Position numbers and translations under genes: made by a program. Source: CAJQND01 sp051010055 (lineage in GTDB: Bacteria; Pseudomonadota; Alphaproteobacteria; Rhizobiales; CAJQND01). Taken from it: a DNA stretch of 7,560 nucleotides. Location of the stretch: the NCBI GenBank assembly GCA_051010055.1, contig JBPCVY010000214.1, forward strand, positions 1-7,560. The letters are read 5' to 3'. Positions 5,557-7,560 of this stretch are shown here, one piece after another; the stretch's first letter is position 1, and every line of letters starts with the position of its first letter. The notes beneath the pieces were generated by a model, which saw only the letters and a list, made by a program, of their open reading frames with translations, did not search any database and was not told the DNA's origin.

Positions 5557-6866
5557 GCGATACCACACGCAATATCGCATTGTTTGCCGGCATGGCCGTC
5601 CTGTTCATCATTGTCGGCATATTCCAGAGCTGGTCGCTCTCGCTCGCCATTCTGAACCTGTGCCTCATCTCATCCATCATGGCGCTGGGTGTGAACATTC
5701 AGTGGGGTTATGCAGGGCTGTTGAATGTTGGCGTCATGGGATTTGCGGCACTGGGCGGACTTGCCGGGGTGCTTGTTTCGACGCGCCCTGTTCCTGCTGC
5801 CTGGGAGGCCGGAGGGGGCGGCATTCTCCTTACCTTCCTCATCGTCCTCATCGCCGTTGCGGCGATTGTATGGTGCACCTACAAGCTTAATGGCACTGTG
5901 CGCACCTTGAGTATCGCCGCTATCGCAATTGTTGGGTATTTCGTCGCCCGTGCGTTTTTTGACCCGGCGGTCGAAGCCATCGAGGCTGTTGATTCTGCAG
6001 CCACCGGCAATCTCGGCGGGCTTGGTTTGCCAATCATCTTTTCCTGGGTGCTTGGCGGCATCTTTGCAGCTGCTGCGGCCTGGGGCGTTGGCAAGATATC
6101 TCTGGGATTGCGTTCGGATTACCTGGCGATTGCCACCCTTGGCATATCGGAAATCATCGTTGCCATGCTCAAGAACGAGGATTGGCTGACACGCGGGGTA
6201 AAAAACGTATCCGGACTTCCCCGCCCTGTGCCCTACGAAGTCGATATTCAGAACTCTGACTATTTCCAGGAACTGGCAGCCAACTGGGGCATTTCGATAG
6301 TCGAGCTCTCATCGATTATCGTGAAGCTTTGTTATGCAGGGCTGTTCGCCGTTGTGCTTTTGTTCATTCTGTGGCTTTCCGAACGCGCCTTGAATTCGCC
6401 CTGGGGCCGCATGATGCGCGCCATCCGCGATAATGAAGTTGCCGCCGAGGCCATGGGCAAAGACGTTACCGGCCGGCATTTGCAGGTTTTCATTTTGGGC
6501 TCGGCAGTTGTTGGGATAGCAGGGGCCATGCTCACTACCCTTGATGGCCAGTTCACCCCCGGTTCCTACCAACCCTTGCGCTTCACATTCCTCATTTGGG
6601 TCATGGTGATCGTAGGCGGCTCGGGCAACAATTGGGGCGCGGTTATCGGTGGCTTCGTTGTCTGGTTTTTCTGGATTGAGGCCGAGCCTATTGGCCTGTG
6701 GTTGATGGATGTCATCACCTCCGGCATGCCGGAAGACAGCTGGTTGCGCGCGCATCTACTCAACAGCGCAGCACATATGCGCCTGATGACGATGGGGCTT
6801 GTTTTGTTACTGTTTCTCCGCTTCTCACCAAGGGGACTGATCCCCGAGAAAACGTTGAGTAAATAA
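5553..6866 (+). CDS. livM: Branched-chain amino acid-type ABC transporter permease LivM, with an extra hydrophobic segment
   Basis: This 437-residue inner-membrane permease is the partner of LivH. Recognisable LivM blocks are NIQWGYAGLLNVGVMGFAALG (48-68), LRSDYLAIATLGISEII (186-202), SPWGRMMRAIRDNEVAAEAMG (282-302), the ATPase-contact loop IVGGSGNNWGAVIGG (353-367), and the C-terminal FSPRGLIPEK. Between the first block and GGLGLP (155-160) lies a stretch (about 90-150) with two more hydrophobic segments and a short Asp/Glu-containing loop. Many LivM proteins pass much more directly between these landmarks. ATG 5553 overlaps the livH stop and has AAAGGA at 5539-5544, 8 bases upstream. It is the last gene of the operon and ends one base from the purB stop on the other strand. 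Confidence 0.93.
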   Translation: MSDTTRNIALFAGMAVLFIIVGIFQSWSLSLAILNLCLISSIMALGVNIQWGYAGLLNVGVMGFAALGGLAGVLVSTRPVPAAWEAGGGGILLTFLIVLIAVAAIVWCTYKLNGTVRTLSIAAIAIVGYFVARAFFDPAVEAIEAVDSAATGNLGGLGLPIIFSWVLGGIFAAAAAWGVGKISLGLRSDYLAIATLGISEIIVAMLKNEDWLTRGVKNVSGLPRPVPYEVDIQNSDYFQELAANWGISIVELSSIIVKLCYAGLFAVVLLFILWLSERALNSPWGRMMRAIRDNEVAAEAMGKDVTGRHLQVFILGSAVVGIAGAMLTTLDGQFTPGSYQPLRFTFLIWVMVIVGGSGNNWGAVIGGFVVWFFWIEAEPIGLWLMDVITSGMPEDSWLRAHLLNSAAHMRLMTMGLVLLLFLRFSPRGLIPEKTLSK

Positions 6867-6867
6867 G

Positions 6868-7560
6868 CTACCCAAAGACACGCTTGAAAATCGTGTCCAC
6901 ATGTTTGGTATGGTAGCCCAGATCAAACAGGGCCTCGATTTCTTGAGTGCTCAGCTTTGCGGTTACCTCTTCATCCTTTTTCAGAAGGTCGAGGAAGTTC
7001 CCCTCACCACGCCACACGGGCATGGCATTGCGTTGAACAAGCCGGTAGGCGTCTTCACGGGCAGCGCCTGCCTGGGTAAGCGCCAAAAGCACACGTTGTG
7101 AATGCACAAGCCCACCGAGTTTATCCAGGTTCGTTTGCATGTTCTCTGGATACACGACGAGCTTTTCGATTACCCCGGCGAGACGGTTCAGCGCAAAGTC
7201 GAGATGAACGGTAGCGTCCGGGCCAATGCCGCGCTCAACTGATGAGTGGGAAATATCGCGCTCGTGCCACAGGGCAACATTTTCCTGCGCCGGTGTCACG
7301 CTTGAGCGTACAAGGCGCGCCAGTCCGGTAAGGTTTTCGGTAAGCACTGGATTGCGCTTGTGCGGCATGGCCGAAGAGCCCTTCTGGCCCGGCGAGAAAT
7401 ATTCCTCAACCTCCAGAACTTCGGTGCGTTGCAAATGACGGATTTCCGTTGCGAGGCGTTCGATTGATGATGCCACCACCCCGAGCACGGAAAAGTACAT
7501 TGCATGGCGGTCGCGCGGAATGACCTGGGTGGAAACTGGTTCAGGCCTCAGCCCCATGGC
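6868..7560 (-). CDS. purB: Adenylosuccinate lyase, C-terminal part (continues past the right edge)
   Basis: This gene reads right to left and is cut by the window end, with about 230 C-terminal residues present. Family enzymes are around 430-450 residues, so roughly the N-terminal half is missing. PurB cleaves SAICAR to AICAR and adenylosuccinate to AMP, releasing fumarate, in purine synthesis. The fumarase/aspartase superfamily signature SSAMPHKRNP lies at 7348-7377 and holds the mobile catalytic-loop serines. Just before it are the typical PEPVSTQVIPRDRHA and the FFSPGQKGS-like block (here YFSPGQKGS). After it come ENVALWHERDISHSSVER and the helical C-terminal domain with GGLVHSQRVLLALTQAG. 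The Met at 7555-7557 is internal, not a start. The stop TAG (6868-6870) is tail-to-tail with livM and leaves a single spacer base. Confidence 0.96.
   Translation of the reverse strand, partial: AMGLRPEPVSTQVIPRDRHAMYFSVLGVVASSIERLATEIRHLQRTEVLEVEEYFSPGQKGSSAMPHKRNPVLTENLTGLARLVRSSVTPAQENVALWHERDISHSSVERGIGPDATVHLDFALNRLAGVIEKLVVYPENMQTNLDKLGGLVHSQRVLLALTQAGAAREDAYRLVQRNAMPVWRGEGNFLDLLKKDEEVTAKLSTQEIEALFDLGYHTKHVDTIFKRVFG
6877..6897. terminator. Weak inverted repeat at the livM/purB convergent junction
   Basis: GACACG (6877-6882) pairs with CGTGTC (6892-6897) around a 9-base loop, inside the last codons of purB and just past the livM stop. Read on the - strand, three T residues follow. Because the genes leave one base between them, any terminator for livM must lie inside purB, and any for purB inside livM. 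This is the nearest candidate hairpin. The stem is short and there is no real T-tract, so it may be chance. Confidence 0.22.

Noticed and set aside
1..7560. CRISPR array, transposon ends, tRNA/rRNA, prophage or a novel defence system
   Set aside because: No spaced direct repeats, recombinase or transposase motifs, cloverleaf or defence domains were found. All large frames are accounted for by known housekeeping families.

Overview
The window looks like ordinary chromosomal DNA from an alphaproteobacterium. This is judged from the style of the encoded proteins (the transketolase/E1-like enzyme, the LivM variant and the PurB C-terminus), from moderate GC, and from a tightly packed amino-acid ABC transporter operon. 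The genus cannot be fixed from the sequence alone. I see no CRISPR array, insertion sequence, tRNA, rRNA, phage gene or attachment site.

Layout. (1) Positions 1-1583 hold the C-terminal two thirds or so of a thiamine-diphosphate enzyme of the transketolase / pyruvate dehydrogenase E1 (AceE-like) family. It enters from outside the window. Its reading frame is broken twice: a +1 frameshift near 333-346, and an in-frame TGA at 912-914 at a position where I expect glycine. The protein sequence is otherwise well preserved on both sides of each lesion, so this is either a very young pseudogene or a pair of sequence errors. (2) Positions 1584-1793 are an AT-rich intergenic leader with candidate promoter elements, a possible hairpin and a strong Shine-Dalgarno. 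(3) Positions 1794-6866 are a five-gene HAAT/Liv-type ABC importer operon in the order periplasmic binding protein, ATPase (LivG), ATPase (LivF), permease (LivH), permease (LivM), all on the + strand. The last four genes are coupled by ATGA overlaps or a 4-nt gap. A strong 10-bp stem-loop separates the binding-protein gene from the rest. (4) Positions 6868-7560, on the - strand, are the C-terminal half of adenylosuccinate lyase (purB). It ends one base from the livM stop and continues past the right edge.

How the genes work together. The binding protein captures a branched-chain amino acid or related small substrate in the periplasm and delivers it to the LivH-LivM channel, which is powered by the LivG-LivF ATPase pair. 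The stem-loop after the binding-protein gene is placed to let that protein be made in excess over the membrane complex, which is common for such operons. purB belongs to purine synthesis and the E1-like enzyme to central carbon metabolism. Neither has an evident functional link to the transporter.

I found no convincing undescribed system. The points most worth a second look are the doubly interrupted E1-like gene, the livK-livG stem-loop with its odd start region, the extra membrane segment in LivM, and the one-base convergent junction with purB.
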